Assembly (NCBI GenBank): GCA_937907455.1
Contig: CALESQ010000013.1
Span: 71,417-135,416, forward strand
Length of the DNA: 64,000 bases
Direction of reading: 5' to 3'
Source: an uncultured Caldilineales bacterium
GTDB lineage: Bacteria > Chloroflexota > Anaerolineae > JAAEKA01
A model generated the notes under the pieces. That model worked only from the letters and a program-made list of their open reading frames with translations. It was not told the origin of the DNA and made no database searches. Position numbers and translations under genes: made by a program. Shown piece by piece: positions 24,849-34,939 of the stretch (positions are counted from its first letter, which is position 1; the number at the start of each line of letters is the position of its first letter).

Positions 24849-25757
24849 TTAGGGGGAAAAGGCAATGGCCTGGGCAAATGCAGCACGGAGATCGCTTTGC
24901 GGCATTCCCAGCTCGCGGATGGCACGGCGCGGATCAGCGGTCAGGCTTTGCGGGGCGCGCCCACCACGTACCGACTGCGCCGCGGGAACGGGCAAACCGC
25001 TCGTCTCAGCCATAAGCTGTAAAAAGGCGGCTTCGCTCAAGTTGCCGGCAGCATGGCCCAGAATGTAACGCCTGCCTGCCTGCCCACGCCGCGCCGCCAA
25101 CAGGTGACCCGCGGCGATGTCACCCGCCGGGCAAAAGTTGATGCCGCCCTCGGGATAGGCGCTGCGTCGCCCTGCCAGAAAATCCACAATGCGCTGCCCG
25201 GTGGCCGTAGGCTTACGATCACCAGCACCCACCGGCGCTGTGGGATTGACCACCACCACCGGCAACCCGCGCTGCCCGGCCCACAACGCCACAGCCTCGG
25301 CCAGCCACTTGCTGCGCACATAAGCGCTGGCAGTCGGCCACAAGGTAAACGGCGTGTCTTCGCTGCCCGGCGAGCCATCAGCAGGCTGGCCGATGGTACC
25401 GATAGTGCTGGTATGTACCACCAGCGACACGCCACACGCCGCGGCTGCCTGCAACAGGGCACGCGTGCCACCCGCGTTGATGCGGTATAGGGTGGCGGCC
25501 TCCTCGGTGCGCCAGCTATAGGCTGCGGCCAAATGAAACACCACGTCACAGCCGTTGAGCGCCGCTTGCCAGCCTGCAGGCTCCAGCAAGTCGCCCTCAA
25601 TCCACTGCACCGGGAGCTGCATTTCCTGCGGCACGGGGAGCGTGCGCACCAGCGCCCGCACAGCAATGCCCGCGGCTATCAGCTCGCGCAGCAGGTAGCT
25701 GCCGATGAAACCCGCACCGCCGGTGACAAAAGCACAGCCAATGCGACGCTCGTTCAT
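24849..25757 (-). CDS. NAD-dependent epimerase/dehydratase, HpnA-like
   Basis: 302 residues, extended short-chain dehydrogenase. Rossmann motif TGGAGFIGSYLL, catalytic Ser in HTSTIGTIG and Tyr/Lys in SAYVRSKWLAE. The stretch VVNPTAPVGAGDRKPTATGQ, then RIVDFLAG, is close to the hopanoid-associated sugar epimerase HpnA as I remember it. Its start codon overlaps the stop of the radical SAM gene (ATGA). No squalene-hopene cyclase is in the window, so a hopanoid role is only suggested. Confidence 0.82.
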   Translation of the reverse strand: MNERRIGCAFVTGGAGFIGSYLLRELIAAGIAVRALVRTLPVPQEMQLPVQWIEGDLLEPAGWQAALNGCDVVFHLAAAYSWRTEEAATLYRINAGGTRALLQAAAACGVSLVVHTSTIGTIGQPADGSPGSEDTPFTLWPTASAYVRSKWLAEAVALWAGQRGLPVVVVNPTAPVGAGDRKPTATGQRIVDFLAGRRSAYPEGGINFCPAGDIAAGHLLAARRGQAGRRYILGHAAGNLSEAAFLQLMAETSGLPVPAAQSVRGGRAPQSLTADPRRAIRELGMPQSDLRAAFAQAIAFSP

Positions 25758-27040
25758 GGTCGCACCTTGTTCAGTACACGGCGCAGCAGGCCAGGCCGGG
25801 CTTGTACCGCGGCTTGCAGCCGCGCAAGCTGCTGGCTATCCTCTTCATCTGCTACCGGCGGCAGCGCAATGCCTGGCGTCCAGTGAAAGGGCTTGGCATG
25901 GAGGCGAATGGGGCGGAGGCTACGCAGGAAACGCGCGGTATGCTCCACCGCCGCGGGTGTTTGGTCAGGCAGACCGGTCATCACAAACACCCGGCAGGTG
26001 ATACCCACCTCGTGACAGGCCCGCACTACGCCAACCACATGATCGAGATAGGCAGCAGCGGCCTGTTCATCAGGCACGCGGCGGATGGCGGTCAGCACAG
26101 CCGGATCGGCGCTTTCCAGCCCCAGCTTGATGGTGGTGCAACCTGCGGCACGCAAGACGCGCAGCAGAGAAGCATCAAAATGCTCCGGTCGGCTTTCACA
26201 TTCCCAGCTAGCCGCGAAGGCTATGCGCCGCAGTTCAGCGCAAAGCGCCAGCACACGGCTGCGGTCGTGAGCAAACACAGGATCGCGCAGCATCAGGTGC
26301 GTGACGTGGTGGCGTTGCACCAGGTGCATCATCTCGGCTGCGGTGCGCGGTGGCGACTGGGCGCGCCAAACGTTGCCTTGCGCGGCCACGTAGGGACAAT
26401 AGGCACAGCCTGCGGGGCATCCACGGCTGCTAAGCACGGTCAGAAAAGGGTAGGGGGTGCGTGCGCTGTGGTAGATCTGCCAGGCTGGCATGGGCAGCGC
26501 ATCGAGGTTGCTCAACAGGCCGTCGGGGGTGTAGTGTTCGGGGGCCAGGGTGTAGGGATTAAGCGCACGACCAGGCTTCAGCTCACCCTGCAACAGCCGT
26601 TTGGCCGCGGCGGGCAGAGCCAATTCCGCTTCGCCCATCAGCAGCGCATCGGCCAGATCGCTGAATGCGTGGTCTACCTGCGCATAGGTGAGTGCCGGGC
26701 CGATAGCCAACACCTTGACCAGGGGCTTGCGCTCGCGCAGACGATTGAGAAAGGCGCGATCTGCGGCTTGTGTGCCGTAGCTCACCGGCAGCACCAGCAC
26801 GCCTTGCGCAGGAAGCTGCTCCAACACTGCGGCAGCATCCAGGCCGCGGGCCACGGCATCCAACCCACTGACCTGCCAGTGTGCAGCACGCAGCACCGCG
26901 GCCGCACTGGCTAGCAGGTGCGGCGGATAAACAAAGGGATTGGCCGATGTGGTGCTCACCCCCATGCCGGATGAGCCTTCGCGGTTGGCGATGCTGCCCG
27001 GCAGATTGGGCGGGTTGAGCAAAAAGGCACTGGGCGTCAT
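25754..27040 (-). CDS. B12-binding-type radical SAM protein
   Basis: 428 residues. The N-terminal half resembles a cobalamin-binding Rossmann domain (NPFVYPPHLLASAAAVLRAA, GLDAVARGLD) but lacks an obvious DxHxxG cobalamin His. The radical SAM core starts with SSRGCPAGCAYCPYV (Cys-x3-Cys-x2-Cys for the 4Fe-4S cluster) and has LGLESADPAVL and VFVMTGLPDQT. The substrate is unknown; linkage to HpnA-like and acetyltransferase genes suggests lipid or sugar modification. A TATAAT lies 8 nt upstream of the ATG, so the transcript may be leaderless. Confidence 0.85.
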   Translation of the reverse strand: MTPSAFLLNPPNLPGSIANREGSSGMGVSTTSANPFVYPPHLLASAAAVLRAAHWQVSGLDAVARGLDAAAVLEQLPAQGVLVLPVSYGTQAADRAFLNRLRERKPLVKVLAIGPALTYAQVDHAFSDLADALLMGEAELALPAAAKRLLQGELKPGRALNPYTLAPEHYTPDGLLSNLDALPMPAWQIYHSARTPYPFLTVLSSRGCPAGCAYCPYVAAQGNVWRAQSPPRTAAEMMHLVQRHHVTHLMLRDPVFAHDRSRVLALCAELRRIAFAASWECESRPEHFDASLLRVLRAAGCTTIKLGLESADPAVLTAIRRVPDEQAAAAYLDHVVGVVRACHEVGITCRVFVMTGLPDQTPAAVEHTARFLRSLRPIRLHAKPFHWTPGIALPPVADEEDSQQLARLQAAVQARPGLLRRVLNKVRP

Positions 27041-27048
27041 ACCCCGCC

Positions 27049-27054
27049 ATTATA
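27049..27054 (-). promoter_or_regulatory. -10 box of radical SAM operon, leaderless layout
   Basis: Minus-strand TATAAT (27054-27049) ends 8 nt before the ATG at 27040. There is no ribosome site in between. The -35 region is weak (TTCGCC at 17 nt spacing). Confidence 0.5.
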
Positions 27055-27080
27055 CCTGGGAACCGACAAAGGGCGAATAA

Positions 27081-27110
27081 AAGAAAAACGGCAGCTTGGC
27101 GGCTGCCGCT
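27081..27110 (-). terminator. Intrinsic terminator of the tRNA-Asn transcript
   Basis: Read on the minus strand, CGGCAGC (27108-27102) and GCTGCCG (27095-27089) form a stem, followed by TTTTTCTT (27088-27081). It is directly downstream of the tRNA. Confidence 0.85.
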
Positions 27111-27115
27111 TCAGG

Positions 27116-27188
27116 CTCCTGCGCCTAGACTCGAACTAGGAACCAACCGGTTAACAGCCGGTTGCTCTGCCGATTGAGCTACGCAGGA
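27116..27188 (-). tRNA. tRNA-Asn (GTT)
   Basis: 73-nt cloverleaf on the minus strand. Acceptor arm TCCTGCG/CGCAGGA, D-arm GCTCAATCGGCAGAGC, anticodon stem CCGGC/ACCGG with loop CTGTTAA (anticodon GTT), T-arm CTAGTTCGAGTCTAG. Discriminator G; CCA is not encoded. Confidence 0.96.
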
Positions 27189-27218
27189 ATAGGTGCGTTA
27201 TAAAGTGCAACAGGGGGG

Positions 27219-27246
27219 ATTATATGCAAAAGCTGGCTTCTGTCAA
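27219..27246 (-). promoter_or_regulatory. Promoter of tRNA-Asn
   Basis: Minus-strand perfect TTGACA (27246-27241) and TATAAT (27224-27219) with a 16-nt spacer, about 30 nt upstream of the tRNA. Confidence 0.85.
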
Positions 27247-27272
27247 AACCGCCGGGGCTGTGCAGCAGAACC

Positions 27273-28583
<1,311 letters not shown>

Positions 28584-28623
28584 GTGTTTTGCTATCCAGC
28601 AATCAGCCGGGGTCTAGCATTGC

Positions 28624-30606
28624 TCAAAAATTAACCGATGTTTGTCGCCGCGCAGCATAAGAACGCTGGTTCAGCAAATGTTCTAACAGACGGCGATGTT
28701 CGCTAAGTACCTGCTGTTGCTGCTGATAGGTACGCACCTCGTCGCTCATGCCTTCAGCCCGTGCGCTATGGGTGAGTGCAGGCAGGGCCTGGGCACGCGC
28801 TTTCAAGTTGCTGATGCGCAGGCGCAGCACTGCGCGCAGCATGTCTTCCAGCAATTGCTCGCTTGACAGCACAGGCAGCGGCGCCGCGCCCGCCTGAAGT
28901 TGGGCCAGCAGGCCGCGGGCAAACGCATCTCCGTCGCTGTCGGCAGCGCCGTTCAGCAACACCGTGCACACAGCACGCTCATCTGCGCGGCTGAAATCGT
29001 CCTCGCCCAGCGTGCCAGCTCCCAGGCTTGCCAGCTCGGCCTGCAAATCGGGCAGCAATTCGGGGTGTTGCAGCAGCAAGGAAAGGCAATAGGCAGAAGG
29101 CGATGCGGAGCTGACGCGGCGCGAAGCAGGCTTGCGCGGGACCGACTGCGCACCAGGCAAGGGCGGCGGCGGTGGCTCTTCGCTGTCCCAGGCCAGTTCC
29201 ACCTCGACCGCAGGCGGTGGCGTCGTGAGACGAGGCGGCGCGGCGCTGAGTTTACGCCGTTTTTGCAGCGTGCGCTCCAGCGTGCGTTCATCGGTCTGGA
29301 TCAGCCGGGCGAGTTGCTGGGTGTAATGGGCACGCTTGATCTCGTCGGAAACCTCGGCGATCAGCGGGGCCAGGCGCTCTACTGCGGCCGATTTGCCGGA
29401 CGCGCTGCTCAGATCCAGTTCACGCCGAACCAGCTCAAAGTAATAGTCTACCACCGGTTGGGCCGCGTTGACCAGGGCACGCCACTGCTGAGGATCGGCA
29501 CGCACCACGTCATCGGGGTCTTTGCCTTCGGGCAGGGTCATCGCCTGTAATTCAACGGCGAGCCGTGCTTCGTGACGCACCAACCCAGTGGCTGTCATCA
29601 CGGGAACCCATTCGCGATCAATGGCCTCACGCGCCTGAGTGAGACCGCGCAGGGTGGCCGCCTGTCCGGCAGCATCAGCATCCAGCGCCAGCACAATGGT
29701 GGTGGTATAACGCCGCAACTGGCGCACCTGCGTTTCGGTGAGTGCCGTGCCCATGCTGGCAACTACGTTATCTTCACCAGCCTGATGGCAGGCGATCACA
29801 TCCATGTAGCCTTCGACAATGATGGCCTTGCCACGCGGGCGGATGGCGCGTTTGGCAACATCCAGGCCATAAAGCAGGCTTGATTTGTCAAAGAGCGGCG
29901 TTTGAGCGGTGTTGAGGTACTTGGGCTGCTGATCGCCGCGCAGGGCACGAGCGCCAAAGCCTACAACATGACCGTGCAAATCGCGGATGGGGATCATCAC
30001 GCGGTGACGAAAACGATCAAAATAGGGTGAACGGCCCGGTTCGGGATGGTCGCGCTCAACCAGCAGGCCAGCGGCCAGCAGATCGGCCGCGGCGTAGTTT
30101 TGGCCTTGCAGATAAAGCAACAGGCTGTCCCAGCGATCAGGGGCATAGCCCAGGCCGAATGCCTCTAACGTGGCGCTGCTCAAGCCGCGTCCGGCCAGAT
30201 AATCACGCGCCGTCTGGCCCTGCGTCGAGCCTAGCAATTGCTGCTGAAAGAAACGCGCTGCTGCCTGGTTGATTTCGCGCAGACGGTCGAGATACTGACT
30301 ATGTTCGCTGGGCGCAGCATTGACAGGGGTCAACTCGACGCCAGCTTTTTGCGCCAGCATTTCCAACGCCTCGCGAAAATCAAGGTGGTCGCGCTTCATC
30401 ACAAAACTGATGACATCACCACCAATGCCGCAAGCGCCGAAGCAGTGCCATGTACCCCGATCAGGATAGACCACAAACGAGGGGGTCTTTTCCTGATGAA
30501 ACGGGCATAGCCCTTTGTACAGGCTGCCTGCCTTGCGCAACGGCGTGGTGGCCGAGATCACCTCGACAATATCCAGCCGGTCTTTGATTTCCTCAATGAC
30601 GCTCAT
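28624..30606 (-). CDS. dnaG: DNA primase
   Basis: Makes RNA primers at the replication fork. 660 residues from the ATG at 30606; the in-frame seven-residue extension is not needed. The N-terminal zinc domain has CPFHQEKTPSFVV and HCFGACGIGGD, with Cys-x3-Cys where E. coli has Cys-x2-Cys. The TOPRIM core follows (IVEGYMDVIACHQAGEDNVV, ALDADAAGQAA), then a DnaB-interacting C-terminal region. The gene is driven by a near-consensus promoter and probably co-transcribed with rpoD. Confidence 0.97.
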   Translation of the reverse strand: MSVIEEIKDRLDIVEVISATTPLRKAGSLYKGLCPFHQEKTPSFVVYPDRGTWHCFGACGIGGDVISFVMKRDHLDFREALEMLAQKAGVELTPVNAAPSEHSQYLDRLREINQAAARFFQQQLLGSTQGQTARDYLAGRGLSSATLEAFGLGYAPDRWDSLLLYLQGQNYAAADLLAAGLLVERDHPEPGRSPYFDRFRHRVMIPIRDLHGHVVGFGARALRGDQQPKYLNTAQTPLFDKSSLLYGLDVAKRAIRPRGKAIIVEGYMDVIACHQAGEDNVVASMGTALTETQVRQLRRYTTTIVLALDADAAGQAATLRGLTQAREAIDREWVPVMTATGLVRHEARLAVELQAMTLPEGKDPDDVVRADPQQWRALVNAAQPVVDYYFELVRRELDLSSASGKSAAVERLAPLIAEVSDEIKRAHYTQQLARLIQTDERTLERTLQKRRKLSAAPPRLTTPPPAVEVELAWDSEEPPPPPLPGAQSVPRKPASRRVSSASPSAYCLSLLLQHPELLPDLQAELASLGAGTLGEDDFSRADERAVCTVLLNGAADSDGDAFARGLLAQLQAGAAPLPVLSSEQLLEDMLRAVLRLRISNLKARAQALPALTHSARAEGMSDEVRTYQQQQQVLSEHRRLLEHLLNQRSYAARRQTSVNF

Positions 30607-30685
30607 GGTGCAGGATCCGCCAATCAAAAAGCAAACAACACACCGGTAACCTCGGATCAGCCCCTTTGTAACCAGGGCACGGGGT

Positions 30686-30714
30686 ATTATACGAAGTTAG
30701 CGCGCCGCTGTCAA
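30686..30714 (-). promoter_or_regulatory. Consensus sigma-70 promoter of dnaG-rpoD
   Basis: Minus-strand TTGACA (30714-30709), 17-nt spacer, TATAAT (30691-30686). Both boxes are perfect, about 80 nt upstream of dnaG. Confidence 0.9.
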
Positions 30715-30734
30715 TTTGCCGGATTTCCACCAGG

Positions 30735-30762
30735 TTGCTTTTTCAGCCCGGTAGGCTATACT
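30735..30762 (+). promoter_or_regulatory. Promoter of YgjP-like gene, leaderless layout
   Basis: TTGCTT (30735-30740), 16-nt spacer, TATACT (30757-30762). The ATG begins 7 nt later at 30770, which is the expected transcription start itself. Confidence 0.65.
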
Positions 30763-30769
30763 GCACGCT

Positions 30770-31267
30770 ATGACCGAGATCAGAATAGAACGCAGTCACC
30801 GTCGGGTAAAAACAGTGAGCGCACGCCTGGAAGGGGATGTGGTGGTGGTGCATGCCCCTGCGCACATGAGCGAGGCGGAGCTGAAACCGATCATTGAAAA
30901 GCTGGCTGCGCGCTTGCAGCGCCGCAGCGAGCGCCATCAGTTGGATGACGCTGCGCTGGAACGCCGCGCACAACGGCTTAACCGCGAATACTTTGGCGGC
31001 AAGCTACGCTGGCAATCCATCCGCTGGGTGAGCAACCAAAACAAGCGCAACGGCAGTTGCACTCCCAGCCAGGGCACAATCCGCATTTCACATCGTCTGG
31101 GTACGATGCCAGCCTTTGTGTTGGACTATGTGCTGGTACACGAGCTGGCACATCTGCTGGAGGCCAATCACGGCCCGGCTTTTTGGCAACTGGTGAACCA
31201 GTACCCGCGCACCGAGCGGGCGCGCGGCTACCTAATGGCCGCCGGACTGGAAGCAGTGGAGGACTAG
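30770..31267 (+). CDS. YgjP-like (DUF45/SprT-type) metallopeptidase
   Basis: 165 residues. The zinc-protease motif HELAHLLEANHGPAFW contains HExxH and the downstream His of the DUF45/YgjP family; the preceding WVSNQNKRNGSCTPSQGTIR is the family's beta-sheet block (normally W...K...GSC...G.I..). The physiological substrate is not known to me for this family. It has its own promoter facing away from dnaG, with no leader. Family length is usually 160-240, so this is a compact member. Confidence 0.85.
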   Translation: MTEIRIERSHRRVKTVSARLEGDVVVVHAPAHMSEAELKPIIEKLAARLQRRSERHQLDDAALERRAQRLNREYFGGKLRWQSIRWVSNQNKRNGSCTPSQGTIRISHRLGTMPAFVLDYVLVHELAHLLEANHGPAFWQLVNQYPRTERARGYLMAAGLEAVED

Positions 31268-31374
31268 CGCCAGTTTCTGCCAGGGGCAATACGTTCAGGA
31301 CACGATCAACGCCATGTAGCCCAAAGGACGAGCGAGGAAACAATCATCGCTGTTCATAATTCTTGCCTAGCATC

Positions 31375-31380
31375 TAAGAT
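31375..31380 (+). promoter_or_regulatory. -10 box of sulfatase gene, leaderless layout
   Basis: TAAGAT (31375-31380) ends 7 nt before ATG 31388. A poor -35 candidate, TGTTCA (31351-31356), lies 18 nt upstream. No ribosome site is present. Confidence 0.4.
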
Positions 31381-31387
31381 ATTGAAC

Positions 31388-32962
31388 ATGATAACAAAAA
31401 TGTTGACTTCTATTCTGTTGATGACGCTTCTTGTCAGCCCGGTGCTGGCAAAAGGCGGGTCTGGCACAAGGGACGCCAACGTCCTTCCACCTAACATCGT
31501 GGTGATCATGACCGATGATCAGGATCTAACGATGGACAGTCTGGCCTATATGCCGCGCCTGAACCGTCTGCTAGCTGCGCAGGGCATGAGCTTTGAGCGC
31601 TTCTACGTGCCGCAGGCATTGTGCTGCCCGTCACGCGTGACGTTTTTACGCGGACAATACCCGCACAATCACCAGGTGTACACCAACCTGCCGCCGCTGG
31701 GCAGCTTTGAGAAGGCCTATAGCCTGGGGCTGGAAAACGCCACCATCGCTACAGCGTTGCACGACGCGGGCTATCGCACTGCGCTGCTGGGCAAATACCT
31801 TAACGGCTACCCGTTGAGCGACTATCCCACCTATATTCCACCAGGATGGGATCGCTGGTTCAGCCCGACTACCAGCAGCGCCTACGGCAGCTACAGCTAT
31901 ACGGTGAACGACAATGGCACGTTGGTGAGCTATGGCTCAAGCCGCGCCGATTACATCACCGACGTGCTGGCAGGCAAGGCTCTGGATTTCATCACCTCAG
32001 CAGCGGAGGAGGACAACCGCGCGCCTTTCTTCCTGTATTTAACGTTTTATGCGCCGCACAGTCCAGCCAATCCGGCGCAGCGCCATGCGACGCTGTTTCC
32101 CAATGCCCAGGTACCGCGCACCGTCAGCTTCAACGAGGGCGATATCAGCGACAAGCCATCCTTTATGCAGATCCGGCCCAGCCTGACGGTGACGGAAACG
32201 CGAGAGATGGACACGCTCTACCGCAACCGCCTGCGCTCGTTGCAAGCAGTGGATGAAGCAATCGAGGCGTTGGTGAATCGCTTGCAGCAAAACGGCCAGC
32301 TTGACAACACCTACTTGTTTTTCCTGTCGGACAACGGGTTTCACCTGGGGCAGCATCGCCTGCCTGCGGGCAAAGGGTCGCCCTATGAAGAGGACGTACA
32401 CCTGCCGCTCCTTGTGCGCGGGCCGGGCGTAGCTGCGGGTGTGACGCGCGCAGAGCTGGCTTCGATGATAGACCTGGCTCCCACGCTGGCTGACCTGGCA
32501 GGAACGCAGTTGAGCTATGACCCCGACGGGCGCTCGCTGGCATCCCTGCTGCACACCACCGCGCCGCCCGCGCAGTGGCGACAAACACTGCTGATCGAAG
32601 CCTATACCGATCCGGTGCTGGCTATGCCAACGCGCCCAGCCAGCTGGGAACCTTTCGACCCCATGGATCTGCTGGTGCCGCAATTCGCTTACACAGCGCT
32701 GCACACCGGCAGCTACATCTACATCGAACGGGCAGGAACCAGCCGCGAGCTGTACAATCTGTTGACAGACCCGGAACAGGTGTACAATCGCTGGAACGAT
32801 GCGCCCGCGGCGATGCGCAGCCAGCTTACCGCGTATCTGGGGGCGCTGCGTACCTGCGTCGCCGGCACCTGCCGCAGCGCCGATCTGCCAGCGCCACCAG
32901 CCTATCAGGTTGCGCCCAGCCGACGCTATCTACCGGCGCTGCACCGCGTTAACCTGCGTTGA
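31388..32962 (+). CDS. Secreted sulfatase (arylsulfatase/GlcNAc-6-sulfatase-like)
   Basis: 524 residues. The signal peptide MITKMLTSILLMTLLVSPVLA suggests export. PNIVVIMTDDQD supplies the metal-binding aspartates; CCPSR at 79-83 is the C-x-P-S-R sulfatase motif whose Cys79 would become formylglycine. LLGKYLNGYP, FFLYLTFYAPHSP and FFLSDNGFHLGQHRL are further active-site blocks, resembling N-acetylglucosamine-6-sulfatases. No maturase is adjacent. It probably cleaves sulfate from polysaccharides for scavenging. Its 3' end overlaps the convergent ABC-F gene by 14 bp. Confidence 0.9.
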   Translation: MITKMLTSILLMTLLVSPVLAKGGSGTRDANVLPPNIVVIMTDDQDLTMDSLAYMPRLNRLLAAQGMSFERFYVPQALCCPSRVTFLRGQYPHNHQVYTNLPPLGSFEKAYSLGLENATIATALHDAGYRTALLGKYLNGYPLSDYPTYIPPGWDRWFSPTTSSAYGSYSYTVNDNGTLVSYGSSRADYITDVLAGKALDFITSAAEEDNRAPFFLYLTFYAPHSPANPAQRHATLFPNAQVPRTVSFNEGDISDKPSFMQIRPSLTVTETREMDTLYRNRLRSLQAVDEAIEALVNRLQQNGQLDNTYLFFLSDNGFHLGQHRLPAGKGSPYEEDVHLPLLVRGPGVAAGVTRAELASMIDLAPTLADLAGTQLSYDPDGRSLASLLHTTAPPAQWRQTLLIEAYTDPVLAMPTRPASWEPFDPMDLLVPQFAYTALHTGSYIYIERAGTSRELYNLLTDPEQVYNRWNDAPAAMRSQLTAYLGALRTCVAGTCRSADLPAPPAYQVAPSRRYLPALHRVNLR

Positions 32963-34577
32963 TGGCCTGCACCATGCCATCAGCCAGGATCCACAGGGTG
33001 GTGGCGAAGCGTTCGATGAAGGTGCGATCGTGTACCACGGCTAGCACTGTGCCCTGAAAGCGGGTCATGGCGCGCTCAAAGCTCTCACGGCTGGCAATGT
33101 CCAGATGGTTGATCGGCTCATCGAGCAGCAGGAAATTGCAGCCGCGCGCGGCCAGCAAGGCCAGCGCCAACCGGCTGCGTTCGCCAAAACTGAGCTTGCC
33201 CACGGCAGTGAATACTTCGTCGCCGGTGAAGAGAAAATAGTGCAAAAAGCCGCGCGCCTCGGTTTGGCTGAGGGGCGCGGCGGCGCGCAGCAGGGCCAGC
33301 GGAGTGGCCGCGAGGTCGAGTGTTTCTTGCTCCTGCGCCATGTAGCCCAGACGCACACCGCGCCCCAAGTGACAGTCACCAGCCTGTGCCGCCAACTCAC
33401 CGGTGATGCAGCGCAACAGGGTGGTTTTGCCCGCGCCGTTGGGGCCGATCAGCGCCACGCGCTCGCCGTGGTGGATGGTGGCGCTAACGCCGCGCAGCAC
33501 GGTGTGATCCCCGTAGCCGGCCCATAACTCGTTGAGGGTGAGCACATCCTGGCCGCTGCGCGGGGCATCGGCGAATTCCAGCTTCATGGCCCAGGTTTGG
33601 CCGGGCTTTTCCACCATCTCCTCGGCTTCCAACATCCGCTCCAGACGCTTTTTCTGCACCACAGCACGACGCGCTAAGTCTTTGGCGATACGTCGCCAGT
33701 AAAAATGAACGGTCTCGTTTTCGATGTTCTGCGCCTTGCCCGATAACCCGCGAATAGAGCGGGTGAGCTTTTGCACACGCGCCTGCTGTTCATGATAAGC
33801 CGCCCATTGCTTTTCGATACCGCGTGCCAGGGTTTCGGCATAGGCCGAATAGTTGCCAGCGTAGCTGCGCAGGGTGTGAGTGGCATCGTCCAGCGCCAAA
33901 ATGGTGTTGACGGCGTGGTCGAGCAGGGTACGGTCGTGCGAGACTAACAGCACCGCACCGGTATAATCGGCTAAAAACTGCTCCAACCAGGCCAGCGCAG
34001 CCATATCGAGATGGTTAGTTGGCTCATCAAGCACCAGCAGATCGGGGTCGCTAAGGAGCAGGCGAGCCAACCCCAACCGCGTTTTCTGCCCACCGCTGAG
34101 CGCAGCCACAGGGTGCGCGGGGGCTACGTCTGCCAGATCCAGACCGCCCAGCACAGCCTCGACAGAGAGACGGCCCTGGCCCAACGTCTCCAACTCGGCC
34201 AGGGCGCGGTCGTACTCGGCCCATGCCGCAGGCCGTGCGTCCGCATCGGCCGCGGCGAGGGTATCGGCTGCCTGCGCCAGCCGCGCCTCGGCTGAGGTAC
34301 GCTCGCCTGCGGCCGCGCTGAGCACATCGCTCACCGTGGCCGCCGCAGGAAAATCAAGCGCCTGAGGCAGGTAGCCCAGACGCAGCGCGGAGGGTGACAG
34401 GCGCACCGTACCGCGGTCGGGGGCCAGCTCACCGGTGATGATCTTGAGCAGCGTGCTTTTGCCGCAGCCGTTGGGACCAATCAACCCGGTGCGCTCGCCA
34501 CGGTTGAGGGTGAAGCTGACTTCGTTGAGGATTTGTTCGTCACCGAACCATTTGCTGAGTTGTCGAACTTGTAACAT
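32949..34577 (-). CDS. ABC-F family ATPase
   Basis: Soluble tandem-ATPase protein of the ribosome-associated ABC-F group; 542 residues. Two nucleotide-binding domains: Walker A GPNGCGKST with signature LSGGQKTRLG and Walker B LLVLDEPTNHLD, then GPNGAGKTT, LSFGERSRLA and LLLDEPINHLD. Between them lies the charged two-helix linker (P-site interaction motif), about residues 245-320. The start ATG 34577 gives MLQVRQLSKWFGDEQIL. ABC-F members act in translation or antibiotic protection; which applies is unknown. A structured RNA with a terminator lies 90 nt upstream on the same strand. Confidence 0.92.
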   Translation of the reverse strand: MLQVRQLSKWFGDEQILNEVSFTLNRGERTGLIGPNGCGKSTLLKIITGELAPDRGTVRLSPSALRLGYLPQALDFPAAATVSDVLSAAAGERTSAEARLAQAADTLAAADADARPAAWAEYDRALAELETLGQGRLSVEAVLGGLDLADVAPAHPVAALSGGQKTRLGLARLLLSDPDLLVLDEPTNHLDMAALAWLEQFLADYTGAVLLVSHDRTLLDHAVNTILALDDATHTLRSYAGNYSAYAETLARGIEKQWAAYHEQQARVQKLTRSIRGLSGKAQNIENETVHFYWRRIAKDLARRAVVQKKRLERMLEAEEMVEKPGQTWAMKLEFADAPRSGQDVLTLNELWAGYGDHTVLRGVSATIHHGERVALIGPNGAGKTTLLRCITGELAAQAGDCHLGRGVRLGYMAQEQETLDLAATPLALLRAAAPLSQTEARGFLHYFLFTGDEVFTAVGKLSFGERSRLALALLAARGCNFLLLDEPINHLDIASRESFERAMTRFQGTVLAVVHDRTFIERFATTLWILADGMVQAINAG

Positions 34578-34665
34578 GGAGTAACCTAACGAGTACTGTG
34601 TACTGCGAAATTTGCAGGGGCGACTGCAAAATGTCTTTGCGCATGCTACCCCGTACTGGTTACGC

Positions 34666-34697
34666 AAAAAACGCCGCGGCAGATGCGCCGCGGCGTA
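34666..34697 (-). terminator. Strong intrinsic terminator upstream of ABC-F gene
   Basis: Minus strand: ACGCCGCGGC (34696-34687), loop, GCCGCGGCGT (34680-34671), then T6 (34671-34666). It is a 10-bp perfect GC-rich stem, ending the structured RNA that starts near 34939. Confidence 0.9.
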
Positions 34698-34939
34698 GAT
34701 AAGCTATAACAAAGCAGAAAGGGAACCCTTACAGCAGGCGCGTGGGCCTCGCCATAAGCCTGCGCAGATGCCTTCGCAGAGCGCGAAGGAGCAGGGGGTT
34801 TCCCGGTACGGGGAAGCGAGGATTGACCTTAGGCTGAGAGAGTGTCTATCATCGGGGGAACCTCGGTAGAAGTGCCAACAGTATGCCACAGGGGTTGACT
34901 GCGTGCAAATTGCAGCAGGCGCCACTGAATAAGGTCGGC
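34666..34939 (-). ncRNA. Structured RNA, class unassigned (leader or small RNA)
   Basis: A 555-bp gene-free tract holds a TATACT box at 34951-34946 and, 280 nt on, a strong terminator. Between them is a long nested hairpin (34747-34821): CCTCGC/GCGAGG outermost, a bubble with its own TTCCC/GGGAA hairpin, CCTGC/GCAGG, and a terminal CCTTCGC/GCGAAGG stem with a 5-nt loop. It lacks the hallmarks I know for SRP RNA, tmRNA or RNase P. A 6S-like RNA, or an attenuation leader of the ABC-F gene, are the two readings. The exact 5' end is inferred. Confidence 0.6.

Noticed and set aside
25802..26914. 370-codon plus-strand frame over the radical SAM gene
   Set aside because: Antisense shadow; the minus-strand protein has the Cys-x3-Cys-x2-Cys cluster motif and fits the operon.
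28624..30606. Unusual DnaG zinc finger (Cys-x3-Cys instead of Cys-x2-Cys)
   Set aside because: I recall the CFGACG form in other bacterial primases, so this is likely an ordinary family variant.
34704..34925. 73-codon minus-strand frame inside the structured RNA
   Set aside because: It overlaps the stable stems and has no ribosome site or recognisable product. A leader peptide is conceivable but not supported.
34913..34935. Cobalamin-riboswitch-like GCCACTG box on the plus strand
   Set aside because: Only the short box is present; the surrounding conserved elements and a suitable downstream gene are missing.
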